26,284 nucleotides of DNA from Caryophanales bacterium (GCA_016280685.1 JAEEHE010000076.1:1-26284); one strand, 5' to 3'; positions 7,415 through 15,973 are shown, counted from the first letter of the stretch. Translations and numbers: made by a program. The notes: generated by a model from the sequence alone, not told the origin.

Positions 7415-7442
7415 AAAGAATGTTTCAGAAAGGAGCAAAACA

Positions 7443-7723
7443 TGATTGTAGGAAAAGTTATTGGTAGTGTTGTATCTACCCGTAAAATGAATACTTTACA
7501 AGGCAGTAAATTAATGGTCGTTGAACCATTAAGTACGATGGATGGTCCTAAATCAAAAATTATCGCAATCGATAACATTGGTGCAGGAATTGGCGAACTA
7601 GTCCTCGTTGCCACTGGAAGTGCGGCTAGAATCGGTTCTCATATGGCTGATTCTCCAGTTGACGCTGCAATCGTCGGCATCATTGATGAAGAGATCGGTT
7701 TAAAAGGAGCTAATCTCGGATAA
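7443..7723 (+). CDS. pduN: Microcompartment vertex protein, EutN/CcmL/PduN type (BMC-P pentamer)
   Basis: A 93-residue pentameric protein that caps the vertices of the shell. The N-terminus MIVGKVIGSVVSTRK and the later segments GAGIGELVLVATGSAAR and VDAAIVGIIDEE are characteristic of the EutN/CcmL fold. The ATG at 7443 follows AGGAG at 7431-7435 with seven-base spacing. A longer in-frame opening from a TTG at 7373 would run through the hairpin at 7380-7414, adds residues foreign to the family, and is rejected. The stop overlaps the pduS start by one base (TAATG). Family assignment is secure. Confidence 0.95.
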
Positions 7724-9048
7724 TGGATTTCGAAGGTTTGAAACAATTAATGCGCGACAACGGTATTGTCGGTTGTGGCGGAGCAGGTTTCCCAAGCTAT
7801 GCGAAACTTAATAATCAAGCAGATACATTGGTTATTAATTGCGCAGAATGTGAACCTCTTTTACGCCTACATAGACAACTCATCGAAGTCAGAGCCGAAG
7901 AGATTGTTCAGACTGCGGAATTTATCGCCAAAATCATTGGTGCGAAACAAGTAATTATCGGTATTAAAGCGGCTTATAAAAAAGCCATTCAAGCTTTAAA
8001 TAACCAATTAGACAAATACCCCTTAGTGAGACTTCATCTCTTACCGGAAGTCTATCCAGCAGGAGATGAAATTGTCCTCATCTACGAAACGACTGGTCGT
8101 GTCGTAAAGCCGGGCAAATTACCCATAAGTGTGAATGTATTAGTCTATAATGTCGAAACTGTTTATAACGTTTACCGTGCTTTGCACGGACACCCGGTTA
8201 CACATAAGTTTGTGACCATCACTGGTGAAGTTAATCAACCCGAAACATTTTACGCGCCTATCGGTAGTAAAATATACGGTTTAGTTAAACGATCTGGTGG
8301 TCAAAAAATCGAAGATCCCGCCTTCCTTATCGGTGGCCCGATGATGGGTTTTATAGGAACGGATCAAGATGTGGTAACCAAAACGACAAACGCAGTGATC
8401 GTCTTACCGAAAGATCATCCAGTGATTTTAAGAAAAAAGACCAAAGCCCACGTCGATTTAAAACGAGCAATGGCGGCTTGTAGTCAATGTAGTTACTGTA
8501 CGGATATGTGTCCTAGACATCTATTAGGACACCCCATTAATCCCGCGGAATTTATGAGAGTGGCATCTAACCAAGATTCTCATAATATTACACCTTATCT
8601 CAATGCGAGATATTGTTCATCTTGTGGGGTTTGTGAAGCATATGCTTGTCATCAAGGATTATCTCCACGAATCTTGCTTGGCGTGATGAAAAATCGCTTG
8701 AAAGCTAGTGGTATTAAATATCCGGATTATGATGGACCAGTAACTCCATCTGCCGATATGGGTTTAAAGCGTGTACCTCTAAAAAGATTAGTCGCTAGAC
8801 TCGATCTCGAGAGATATACGAATCCTGCACCAATTTATGAAGAACCTATTAACGCTAGAGAGGTTGATATCAAGCTTTCTCAGCATATAGGTGCGCCTGC
8901 TAAACCAGTCGTAAAAGTTAATGATTTAGTAGAGGAGGGCGATTTAATCGCCAAGGCAGATGAAACATCGTTATCTGTCAATATTCATGCATCGATAAAA
9001 GGCACTGTTACAGCGATTACCGATACATATATCAGAATTAGAAAATAG
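7723..9048 (+). CDS. pduS: PduS-type RnfC-like flavo-iron-sulfur oxidoreductase
   Basis: A 441-residue RnfC-like protein associated with the microcompartment. The N-terminal VGCGGAGFPSYAKL and INCAECEPLL match the FMN/NADH-binding region of RnfC/NuoF-like proteins. A SLBB-like central part follows. Two ferredoxin-type clusters are visible as CSQCSYCTDMCPRH and CSSCGVCEAYACHQG, the second with an unusual spacer (C-x2-C-x2-C-x4-C). The C-terminal 80 residues resemble the RnfC barrel-sandwich end. In Salmonella PduS has been proposed to reduce cobalamin and to bind the shell protein PduT. Here the dehydratase needs no B12, so a role in moving electrons or recycling NAD across the shell fits better (inference). 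The next gene is pduT. Confidence 0.93.
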   Translation: MDFEGLKQLMRDNGIVGCGGAGFPSYAKLNNQADTLVINCAECEPLLRLHRQLIEVRAEEIVQTAEFIAKIIGAKQVIIGIKAAYKKAIQALNNQLDKYPLVRLHLLPEVYPAGDEIVLIYETTGRVVKPGKLPISVNVLVYNVETVYNVYRALHGHPVTHKFVTITGEVNQPETFYAPIGSKIYGLVKRSGGQKIEDPAFLIGGPMMGFIGTDQDVVTKTTNAVIVLPKDHPVILRKKTKAHVDLKRAMAACSQCSYCTDMCPRHLLGHPINPAEFMRVASNQDSHNITPYLNARYCSSCGVCEAYACHQGLSPRILLGVMKNRLKASGIKYPDYDGPVTPSADMGLKRVPLKRLVARLDLERYTNPAPIYEEPINAREVDIKLSQHIGAPAKPVVKVNDLVEEGDLIAKADETSLSVNIHASIKGTVTAITDTYIRIRK

Positions 9049-9061
9049 AAAGAACTAAAAT

Positions 9062-9613
9062 ATGGGAAAAGCAATAGGACTTGTGGAATATAAAACTGTT
9101 TCCAGTGGTATGACCGCCACCGATATTTTAGTCAAGACTGCGGATGTAAATATTTTACAAGCAGAGACCGTTTGTCCCGGCAAATTCTTCGCTTTAATAG
9201 AAGGAGACGTCGCTGCCGTACAATCAGCGATAAACGCCGCGAAAAAGGCCATTCCTGATAAATTAATCGATGACTTTGTTTTAGGTAATCCTCACGAATC
9301 GATTTTTAAAGCGATTTGGGGCACTACTGAAGTAGAAAAACCCAATGCGATTGGTATCTTAGAAACTTATTCTGTCGCTCAAGCGATTGTTGGAGCGGAT
9401 GTTGCTGCTAAAGCAGCAGATGTCAAACTAGTGGAACTTAGATTAGCACGTGGTATGTGTGGTAAATCTTATATGTTACTCACTGGTGAAGTGGCCGCTG
9501 TGACAATGGCGATTGAAAAAGCCAAAAAGAGCGCCGGCGAATATGGTATGTATCTCGATAGTTCTGTCATCGCAGGACCGGATATGAAGACCTGGCAAAA
9601 AATCATGTTATAG
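9062..9613 (+). CDS. pduT: PduT-type tandem-BMC shell protein with predicted Fe-S pore
   Basis: A 183-residue protein with two BMC domains (about residues 1-88 and 95-183) that forms pseudohexameric trimers. Cys38 in VCPGK sits where the Citrobacter PduT pore cysteine holds a [4Fe-4S] cluster at the three-fold axis. A second cysteine, Cys133 in RGMCGKS, sits in the corresponding loop of domain 2. It is encoded next to pduS, matching the known PduS-PduT interaction, so an electron conduit across the shell is plausible. The ribosome site is weak (AGAAAGAAC region), 13 bases after the pduS stop. Confidence 0.93.
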   Translation: MGKAIGLVEYKTVSSGMTATDILVKTADVNILQAETVCPGKFFALIEGDVAAVQSAINAAKKAIPDKLIDDFVLGNPHESIFKAIWGTTEVEKPNAIGILETYSVAQAIVGADVAAKAADVKLVELRLARGMCGKSYMLLTGEVAAVTMAIEKAKKSAGEYGMYLDSSVIAGPDMKTWQKIML

Positions 9614-9620
9614 GTAAATT

Positions 9621-10409
9621 ATGCTCACTTTAGAGAGAAGGAACTTAATCATCCAAAAACTCAATACGGACGGAAAGATTATCGTCTCTGTTTTAGCGCG
9701 TGAATTTGATGTCACCGAAGAAACCATTAGACGCGATATCGAGAAGCTCGAAAGAGAAGGATTAGCCACCAAGACTTATGGTGGTGCGGTTTCTACATCT
9801 ATCCAAGGCAAAGATTTACCATATAAGATTCGTAAGAAATCTAATGTCGAACCAAAGACAAAAATTGCTCAATTAGTGGCATCGATGATCAAAGATGGCG
9901 ATCAAATTATGTTAGATGCTTCTTCTACATCTTTATATGTAGTGAGACAAATTAAACAATTGAGCAATATTACAATTATCACTAACTCGATTGAAATCTT
10001 ACTCGAATTAGGAGATAAGACTGGCTGGACTATTCTCTCTACTGGTGGAACCTTAAGAGAAGGTGCTTATTCCTTATCTGGTTCATCCGCGGAAAGAATG
10101 ATTAGAGACCACCATGTTGATTTAGCAATCTGCAGCGCGAAAGGATTAGACACTAACATGGGCATTACAGAAAGTAATGAAAAAGATGCAGAAATGAAGA
10201 AGGCCATCTTTAATGCCGCAAATACGAGAATCTTAGCTATGGATCATAGCAAGTTTGATAATATCTCGTTCATTAAAGTTTGCGATATCAAAGATGTCGA
10301 TATTATCGTCACGGACAAGAATCCTGGTGCCGCGTGGGAAAAACGTATCACCGATAATGGAGTTAGTCTCGTGGTATACGGAGAGAAACATGAAGATTTT
10401 AGTAATTAA
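9621..10409 (+). CDS. DeoR-family transcriptional regulator
   Basis: A 262-residue regulator with an N-terminal winged helix-turn-helix (RRNLIIQKLN, then LAREFDVTEETIRRDIEKLE, residues about 5-55) and a C-terminal sugar-phosphate sensor domain with the usual DASSTSLYVV and TNSIEI segments. DeoR proteins are usually repressors released by a phosphorylated sugar intermediate. In this operon the ligand is plausibly rhamnulose-1-phosphate, fuculose-1-phosphate or DHAP (inference). The gene is embedded in the operon between pduT and the acyl kinase, which it overlaps by 20 bases, so it may regulate its own operon from a promoter upstream of the window. Confidence 0.92.
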   Translation: MLTLERRNLIIQKLNTDGKIIVSVLAREFDVTEETIRRDIEKLEREGLATKTYGGAVSTSIQGKDLPYKIRKKSNVEPKTKIAQLVASMIKDGDQIMLDASSTSLYVVRQIKQLSNITIITNSIEILLELGDKTGWTILSTGGTLREGAYSLSGSSAERMIRDHHVDLAICSAKGLDTNMGITESNEKDAEMKKAIFNAANTRILAMDHSKFDNISFIKVCDIKDVDIIVTDKNPGAAWEKRITDNGVSLVVYGEKHEDFSN

Positions 10410-11586
10410 TTCGGGTTCATCTTCTTTGAAATATCAATTATTCGATATGGAGACAGGTAACATCCTCGCAAAAGGTGGATGTGAACGTATCGGAGCGGGT
10501 GGTTTCATCACCCATAAAGTTCCCGGTAAACCTGACTTTAAAGCGGATATTGATTTACCATCCCATGATGAAGCATTAAAAGAAGTATTTTCCCTATTAA
10601 TTGATAAAGAAAAGGGAGTTTTGCAGTCAATTTCTGAGATTGACGCGGTTGGACATAGAGTCGCACATGGTGGTGAAAGATTTAAAAAATCATCACGCGT
10701 TGATGAAGATGCGATCGCTTATTTAGAATCTATCGTTCCTATTAATCCCTTACATGGTCCCGCGGCGATTAAGGGTATGAAAGCGTGTTTGTCACTTCTT
10801 CCAAACACTCCTCAAACCGCAACTTTTGATACTTCTTTCTATGCCAATTTTAAAGAGAGTCGTTATATCTATGGCTTACCTTATGATTGCTATACCAAAG
10901 ATGGTGTTAGAAGATATGGCTTCCATGGAACTAGCCATCGTTATGTTTCCGCAAAAGCCGCTGAATATTTAAAGAAAGATATCAAATCATTAAAAATGAT
11001 TACCTGCCACTTAGGTAATGGTTCTTCTATTACCGCAGTCGATAAAGGCGTCGCTGTTGATACTTCCATGGGATTCACTCCTCAAGAAGGTATCTTAATG
11101 GGAACAAGAAGTGGTTCAATCGATCCCACAATTATTCCTTACTTAATGAAAAAGAGAAATCTCACTCCTGATCAAATGGCGGATTTATTGAATAAACAAT
11201 CCGGTTTATTAGGTGTCACAGGCGTCTCTAATGATTCGAGAAACTGCGAAGAAGCTGCTTTAGCAGGCAACAAGAGAGCTCAATTAGCGTTAGATATATT
11301 ATTCGATGGTGTGAAGAGATATATCGGTGCTTATACCGCGGAGATGAATGGCTTAGATGTCTTAGTCTTTACCGCAGGTATCGGTGAGAATTCCTCCTTA
11401 ACTAGAGAAGGCGTTTGCAAAGATATGGATTATCTCGGTATTAAAATCGATGAAGAGAAAAATAGAAACTTCAAACGCGGAGTCATTCAAGATATCTCCG
11501 CACCAGATTCAAAAGTCAAAGTATTAGTGATTCCCACAAATGAGGAATACATGATTGCTTTAGATACACAAAAATTAGTCAAATAA
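10390..11586 (+). CDS. ackA: Acetate/propionate kinase (AckA/PduW/TdcD family)
   Basis: A 398-residue acyl kinase that converts acyl phosphate and ADP into carboxylate and ATP, the energy-yielding last step of this fermentation. Family motifs present are LVINSGSSSLKYQLF at the N-terminus, GHRVAHGGERF, FHGTSHRYVS, CHLGNGSS and FTAGIGENS. The true start is the ATG at 10390, preceded by a GGAGAG site and giving the conserved MKILVINSGS start. Earlier in-frame starts fall inside the DeoR gene. The gene overlaps the regulator gene by 20 bases. Substrate preference (propionate or acetate) is not readable from sequence; operon context favours propionyl phosphate made by PduL. Confidence 0.96.
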   Translation: MKILVINSGSSSLKYQLFDMETGNILAKGGCERIGAGGFITHKVPGKPDFKADIDLPSHDEALKEVFSLLIDKEKGVLQSISEIDAVGHRVAHGGERFKKSSRVDEDAIAYLESIVPINPLHGPAAIKGMKACLSLLPNTPQTATFDTSFYANFKESRYIYGLPYDCYTKDGVRRYGFHGTSHRYVSAKAAEYLKKDIKSLKMITCHLGNGSSITAVDKGVAVDTSMGFTPQEGILMGTRSGSIDPTIIPYLMKKRNLTPDQMADLLNKQSGLLGVTGVSNDSRNCEEAALAGNKRAQLALDILFDGVKRYIGAYTAEMNGLDVLVFTAGIGENSSLTREGVCKDMDYLGIKIDEEKNRNFKRGVIQDISAPDSKVKVLVIPTNEEYMIALDTQKLVK

Positions 11587-11598
11587 GAGGTGATTATT

Positions 11599-13053
11599 AT
11601 GGTGGACATTAGTGAAAAACAAGTCAAAGAAATCATTGAAAGAATTGTTAAAGAATATAAAGCCGATAATAAAGAAGTTCCGGCAACTTGTTATACTCCA
11701 ACTTCTTATAATGGCCGTAAATACATCGGTATCTTTTCTGATATGAACGATGCGATTAACGCTGCTAATAAAGGTTATCAAGCCGTTCGTTCCATGACCG
11801 TGGAACAAAGAGAGAAGATTATTACCGAAATTCGTAAATTAACCCGTGAAGAAGCCGCTATTTTAGCGGAAATCGGTGTTAGTGAGACTCATATGGGCCG
11901 CGTTGAACATAAGCGCTTAAAACACTTATTAGTGGCCGATAAGACACCTGGTACTGAAGATATTACCAGTGTTGCTAAAACCGGTGATAATGGTTTAACT
12001 CTTATTGAAATGGCACCTTTTGGTGTAGTGGGAAGTATTACTCCTTCTACTAACCCCAGTGAAACAGTCATTTGTAATTCCATCGGTATGATCGCTGCTG
12101 GTAATGGTGTGGTCTTCAATCCTCACCCTAACGCTGTTTGTACATCTAACTATGCAGTCGATTTAGTTAATAGAGCATGTAAGGCTGCTGGTGGTCCAGA
12201 AGTCTTAGTCGCTTCTATGGATAAGCCAACCTTAGAATCTAGCCAAGTGATGATGTCTCATCCATTAATTAAATTATTAGTGTGCACTGGTGGTCCTGGT
12301 GTGGTTAAAGCCGTCTTAAGTAGTGGTAAGAAAGCGATCGGTGCGGGTGCTGGTAATCCTCCGGTTATCGTTGATGATACCGCGGATATCGCGAAAGCCG
12401 CGAAAGATATTATTGATGGTTGTACATTTGATAACAATTTACCATGCATCGCCGAAAAAGAAGTCTTTGTCTTTGACAACGTCGCTGATGAACTAATTAA
12501 AGGCATGAAGAAAGCTGGCTCCTATCAAATTAATAGAGCCCAAGCTGATGAATTAGCCAAGATCGTCTTAGTCAGCAAGACTGGCAAAGATGGTAAAGTC
12601 AGTAAATCTGTCAATAGAGAGTGTGTCGGTAGAGACGCCAAAGTCTTATTAGAAAAGATTGGTGTTCATGTTGGTGATGAAATTAGATGTATTATCGCTG
12701 AAGTGCCATTTGAACACGACTTTGTGCAAAACGAATTAATGATGCCTATCTTAGGTATCGTCAGAGTGAGAAATATCGATGAAGCTATCGATTTAGCATG
12801 TAAGGCTGAAGGTGGAAGAAGACACTCCGCTCATATGCATTCCAAGAATATTGATAACTTATCGAGATTCGCTAGAGCGGTAGAAACCACAATCTTTGTG
12901 AAGAACGCTCCTAGTTATGCCGGTATCGGTTTCGGTGGTGAAGGTCATACAACATTTACCATCGCTGGTCCAACTGGTGAAGGTATTACCTCGGCCAAGA
13001 GCTATACAAGACAAAGACGTTGCGTGATGGCGGATAGCTTCAGAATTATCTAA
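11599..13053 (+). CDS. pduP: CoA-acylating aldehyde dehydrogenase (PduP/EutE type) with N-terminal encapsulation peptide
   Basis: A 484-residue enzyme that oxidises propanal with NAD+ and CoA to propionyl-CoA inside the compartment. The catalytic Cys283 lies in DNNLPCIAEK, and the GAGAGNPPVIVDDTAD segment matches the family. The N-terminal helix SEKQVKEIIERIVKEYKAD is separated from the enzyme body by a linker (about residues 20-35) and fits an encapsulation peptide. The ATG at 11599 is chosen because AGAGGTGA at 11587-11593 lies just upstream; the in-frame GTG at 11590 is part of that ribosome site. PduL follows at 24 bases, so product channelling to propionyl phosphate is likely. Confidence 0.95.
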   Translation: MVDISEKQVKEIIERIVKEYKADNKEVPATCYTPTSYNGRKYIGIFSDMNDAINAANKGYQAVRSMTVEQREKIITEIRKLTREEAAILAEIGVSETHMGRVEHKRLKHLLVADKTPGTEDITSVAKTGDNGLTLIEMAPFGVVGSITPSTNPSETVICNSIGMIAAGNGVVFNPHPNAVCTSNYAVDLVNRACKAAGGPEVLVASMDKPTLESSQVMMSHPLIKLLVCTGGPGVVKAVLSSGKKAIGAGAGNPPVIVDDTADIAKAAKDIIDGCTFDNNLPCIAEKEVFVFDNVADELIKGMKKAGSYQINRAQADELAKIVLVSKTGKDGKVSKSVNRECVGRDAKVLLEKIGVHVGDEIRCIIAEVPFEHDFVQNELMMPILGIVRVRNIDEAIDLACKAEGGRRHSAHMHSKNIDNLSRFARAVETTIFVKNAPSYAGIGFGGEGHTTFTIAGPTGEGITSAKSYTRQRRCVMADSFRII

Positions 13054-13076
13054 AAAATGGAGGTTTTGCATTAATT

Positions 13077-13742
13077 ATGGATGAAAAACAACTTTCTGAG
13101 ATTATTAGTCAAGTCCTTAAAGAATATAACGATAAATCTGGTAGTAGTGCATCTTTGAGCGATGGAGATATTCCGGTTGGTGTCTCCAATAGGCATATCC
13201 ATTTAACTCAAGAACATTTAGATATCTTATTCGGTCCTGGTTATCAATTAACCAAATTAAAAGACTTATCTCAACCTGGACAATTCGCTTGTAAGGAACA
13301 ATTAACATTAATCGGTCCTTCCTTAAAAGCCATTGAAGGTGTGAGAGTCCTCGGACCATTAAGAAAGAAATCACAAGTGGAAATATCTAAGACTGATTCA
13401 TTTACTCTTAAGGTCAACGCACCTGTAAGAGAAAGTGGTGATGTCGCTGGTAGCGCGCCTATCACAATTGTCGGCCCGAAAGGCATCGTGCAATTAAAAG
13501 AAGGATGCATCTTAGCGAATAGACATATTCATATGTCACCTGCGGATGCGGCTAGATATGGTGTGAAGGATGGTGACTATGTCGCTGTCGATACAGTCGG
13601 TAATGGTAAAAGAACCACATTATGGGATTGTCAAATCCGTGTCTCTGATAAATTTATCTTAGAGATGCATTTAGATACAGATGACGCAAATGCATGTGGC
13701 ATCGGTAATGGTTCTAAAGTAAAATTAATTAAGAACAAATAA
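13077..13742 (+). CDS. pduL: Phosphate propanoyltransferase PduL with N-terminal encapsulation peptide
   Basis: A 221-residue zinc-dependent acyltransferase that converts propionyl-CoA and phosphate into propionyl phosphate, regenerating CoA inside the compartment. The duplicated PduL barrel is marked by SNRHIHLTQEHLD (residues about 38-50) and NRHIHMSPADAARYGV (about 149-164), whose histidines supply metal ligands in the family. The first 20 residues (DEKQLSEIISQVLKEYNDK) form a short amphipathic helix followed by a Ser/Gly linker, as in the encapsulated PduL proteins. A GGAGG site lies 13 bases upstream of the ATG, which is rather far. The operon's ArsR-type regulator follows 14 bases later. 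Confidence 0.96.
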   Translation: MDEKQLSEIISQVLKEYNDKSGSSASLSDGDIPVGVSNRHIHLTQEHLDILFGPGYQLTKLKDLSQPGQFACKEQLTLIGPSLKAIEGVRVLGPLRKKSQVEISKTDSFTLKVNAPVRESGDVAGSAPITIVGPKGIVQLKEGCILANRHIHMSPADAARYGVKDGDYVAVDTVGNGKRTTLWDCQIRVSDKFILEMHLDTDDANACGIGNGSKVKLIKNK

Positions 13743-13756
13743 GGTAGGTACAAGCA

Positions 13757-14191
13757 ATGAATATTAATGACGCAAGCAAAATTTTATCCCTCATCTCCGA
13801 TCCCAATAGATTAGTGGTTGTCACTTTATTAGTGAAGAATCGCAAAATGAGTGCGAATGAATTTTTAAGTTCAACCACTTGTAAGCAAGCTACCTTATCT
13901 CATCACCTTAACGAAATGGTGGATGCCGAATTATTAAAATGTAAGAAAAAAGGTAATAAAGTCTTCTATTCTTTAAATAATTCTAAATATAGCCAATTAT
14001 TAAACTTCTTAGGTAAGATCGATAACGCCGCTAGTGAAGAAGCTCCCAAAGCGGAAGTCAAAGAAGAAGTTAAACCAGAACCACAACCCGAACCAGTTCA
14101 AGAAGAAAAGAAAGAAGTCTATCGTGTTGTCGATAGTGATATCGTTCGTCCTGATCCAGTTAAGGTTGAATTACCAATCTGGTTATTATAA
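13757..14191 (+). CDS. ArsR-type winged-helix protein with acidic/proline tail ending in PIWLL
   Basis: A 144-residue protein. Residues about 1-90 form an ArsR-like winged helix (SDPNRLVVVTLLVK, then CKQATLSHHLNEMVDAELL and GNKVFYSLN). No metal-binding cysteine pair of the classical ArsR type is seen; the only cysteines are in TTCKQ and LKCKK. After residue 92 comes a low-complexity tail rich in Glu, Lys and Pro, then a hydrophobic end VELPIWLL. It is the last gene of the microcompartment operon, 14 bases after pduL, and an intrinsic terminator follows. It is probably a regulator of this operon; the tail's function is unknown and could be a protein-binding motif. Confidence 0.85.
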   Translation: MNINDASKILSLISDPNRLVVVTLLVKNRKMSANEFLSSTTCKQATLSHHLNEMVDAELLKCKKKGNKVFYSLNNSKYSQLLNFLGKIDNAASEEAPKAEVKEEVKPEPQPEPVQEEKKEVYRVVDSDIVRPDPVKVELPIWLL

Positions 14192-14207
14192 AGATATAAA
14201 AATTGAT

Positions 14208-14232
14208 AAGCCCCAAATGGGGCTTTTTCTTT
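14208..14232 (+). terminator. Intrinsic terminator of the microcompartment operon
   Basis: A seven-base stem AAGCCCC (14208-14214) and GGGGCTT (14219-14225) with a four-base AAAT loop is followed by a U-rich tract (TTTCTTT). It lies 17 bases after the ArsR-type stop codon, marking the end of a transcript that begins before the window. Confidence 0.92.
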
Positions 14233-14283
14233 AAATAAAATGTGCTTATATTATTTATATAAAGAAACGGAAAAACATCGATT

Positions 14284-15309
14284 ATGAGAAGACAATTTAG
14301 AAATGATTACTGCGAATTAGCACACCCGAGAATCTTAGAAGCTTTATCTAAATATGCTTTAGAACAAAATGAAGCTTATGGTTTAGATTATCATTCGAAA
14401 AACGCTAGTAAATATATTAAAGAGGTTTTTGGCGCTCAAGATTCAGATGTTTATTTTTTAGCGGGTGGGACACAAACCAATCTCGTGATGATTTCTTATT
14501 GTCTCAGACATTATGAAGGTGTTATCAGTGCGGACACTGGTCATATCAATGTCCATGAAAGCGCAGCGATTGAAGGACATGGTTATAAGATTATTACCAT
14601 TCCTAATACTAATGGAAAGATAACTGCGGAAGAGATTAGAGATAAGGTCATTTCTTTCCATGATGATATCCATATGGTGAAACCGCGAATGGTTTATATC
14701 TCTAATTCCACAGAGATAGGCACGATATATACGGAAAAAGAATTAAGAGATATTTATAAGGTATGTAAAGAATTAGATCTCTTCTTCTTTATTGATGGTG
14801 CTAGACTTGGTTCGGCCTTAACATCCAAAGAAAACGATTTAAAACCGGAATTATTAGGTAGTTTATGCGATGCCTTTTATATCGGTGGTACAAAGAACGG
14901 CTTATTATTTGGTGAAGCATTAGTTATTAATAATCCTCTTTTAAAGAAAGATTTCCGTTATCACATCAAAAACAGTGGAGCGATGCTCGCGAAAGGATAC
15001 GCTGTCGGTATCGAATTTGAAGAAGCTTTTAAAGATGGTTTATATCTCTCTTTAGCAAAACACACTAATGATGTAGCGGATATCTTAAAAGATGGTTTTA
15101 AGGATTTGGGTATTAAGATGCTACCTTCTCCCACTAATCAAATATTCGCTATCTTTGATAAAGAAAAAGCCAATCTCTTCATAAAAGAATTCGGCTGTGA
15201 ATTATGGGAAGAAAACGATAATGAAACAACAATTCGTTTTGTCGTCTCTTTCCTAACGACTAAAGAAGATGTTTCTTCATTAATTGATTTTATCAAAAAG
15301 AATAAATAA
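14284..15309 (+). CDS. Threonine-aldolase-like PLP enzyme (beta-eliminating lyase family)
   Basis: A 341-residue fold-type I PLP enzyme of the low-specificity L-threonine aldolase/beta-eliminating lyase family. Visible family elements are the N-terminal FRNDYCELAHPRIL segment, FLAGGTQTNL (phosphate-binding region), DTGHINVHESAA, FIDGARLGSAL (Asp contacting the cofactor pyridine) and the PLP-binding lysine Lys204 in GGTKNG. Such enzymes cleave threonine or allo-threonine to glycine and acetaldehyde. No good ribosome site precedes the ATG. The gene is transcribed separately from the compartment operon, with an AT-rich stretch (TATATT at 14247-14252) as a weak -10 candidate. It converges with the next gene, leaving one base between stops. 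No functional link to rhamnose metabolism is evident. Confidence 0.9.
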   Translation: MRRQFRNDYCELAHPRILEALSKYALEQNEAYGLDYHSKNASKYIKEVFGAQDSDVYFLAGGTQTNLVMISYCLRHYEGVISADTGHINVHESAAIEGHGYKIITIPNTNGKITAEEIRDKVISFHDDIHMVKPRMVYISNSTEIGTIYTEKELRDIYKVCKELDLFFFIDGARLGSALTSKENDLKPELLGSLCDAFYIGGTKNGLLFGEALVINNPLLKKDFRYHIKNSGAMLAKGYAVGIEFEEAFKDGLYLSLAKHTNDVADILKDGFKDLGIKMLPSPTNQIFAIFDKEKANLFIKEFGCELWEENDNETTIRFVVSFLTTKEDVSSLIDFIKKNK

Positions 15310-15310
15310 C

Positions 15311-15973
15311 TTATTTGTTATATATGAAATAACACAAATCGTATAACGATTTATTTTCTAATGTCACCAACGTGTAATTATAATTTCTATCTTCTTGATA
15401 AGCTTGATGGGTAAGAACCTTAAAGGTATTATCTTCTTTAATCATTCCAGAGACATAATTGTTGCTATTGAAGGATGTGACTTTGCCTTTGAAATTCTCT
15501 ATATTTAACTCTTTATTTGTAAATGCTTCATCTTGGATAGTGGTTTGATATTTTCCTAACGGGATATCTTTATCGAATTCTTCCATCACTTTATCCATCT
15601 CGTAATCATCCGGTAATGTGATCTCTATATAAGATGGTATTTCTTCATTTTCTAGCGCAATTCTTAAGGATTTCTCTTTAATTTGTAGGCTGATGATATT
15701 TGTCATTTCTGATTTCGATACATCTTTTCTTTCTTTATTGATGTAATTGAGAAGATTGGTGTATCTCGTCTCTGTATTCTCATCCATGACATAACTATCT
15801 TCTGATTGTTTATTCTTATTGAAGTATTTGGGTATGAAGATTGCGATACATATTAAGTCGATAACAAAAATGAAGATGCAGGTAATTAAAGCGATGAGCC
15901 TCTTCTTTTTCTTTTCTTCATCTTTGGGATCTTTATCCTTAACGTAGATATATTTAACTTCTTCTTTTTTCAT
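15311..15973 (-). CDS. Unknown protein with one N-terminal membrane segment
   Basis: A 220-residue protein that I do not recognise. It starts with a charged cytoplasmic segment containing KDPKDEEKKKKR, followed by one hydrophobic stretch at about residues 26-48 and then a soluble domain of about 170 residues rich in Asp, Glu, Lys and Asn. The positive charges before the membrane segment predict the N-terminus inside and the C-terminal domain outside the cell. There is no lipobox and no cysteine outside the membrane segment apart from one near the C-terminus. It is divergent from the ROK kinase and shares an 86-base AT-rich intergenic region with it. No ribosome site is obvious. Function unknown. 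Confidence 0.75.
   Translation of the reverse strand: MKKEEVKYIYVKDKDPKDEEKKKKRLIALITCIFIFVIDLICIAIFIPKYFNKNKQSEDSYVMDENTETRYTNLLNYINKERKDVSKSEMTNIISLQIKEKSLRIALENEEIPSYIEITLPDDYEMDKVMEEFDKDIPLGKYQTTIQDEAFTNKELNIENFKGKVTSFNSNNYVSGMIKEDNTFKVLTHQAYQEDRNYNYTLVTLENKSLYDLCYFIYNK

Noticed and set aside
7373..7442. N-terminal extension of the vertex protein from a TTG start at 7373
   Set aside because: It reads through an 11-bp hairpin and adds residues foreign to the EutN/CcmL family; a good ribosome site serves the ATG at 7443.
10255..10389. N-terminal extension of acetate kinase upstream of 10390
   Set aside because: It lies inside the DeoR coding region in another frame and has no ribosome site. 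The ATG at 10390 gives the conserved family start.
15301..15330. Terminator between the convergent genes ending at 15309 and 15311
   Set aside because: Only a weak five-base AT-rich stem (ATAAC/GTTAT) can be drawn; not convincing.
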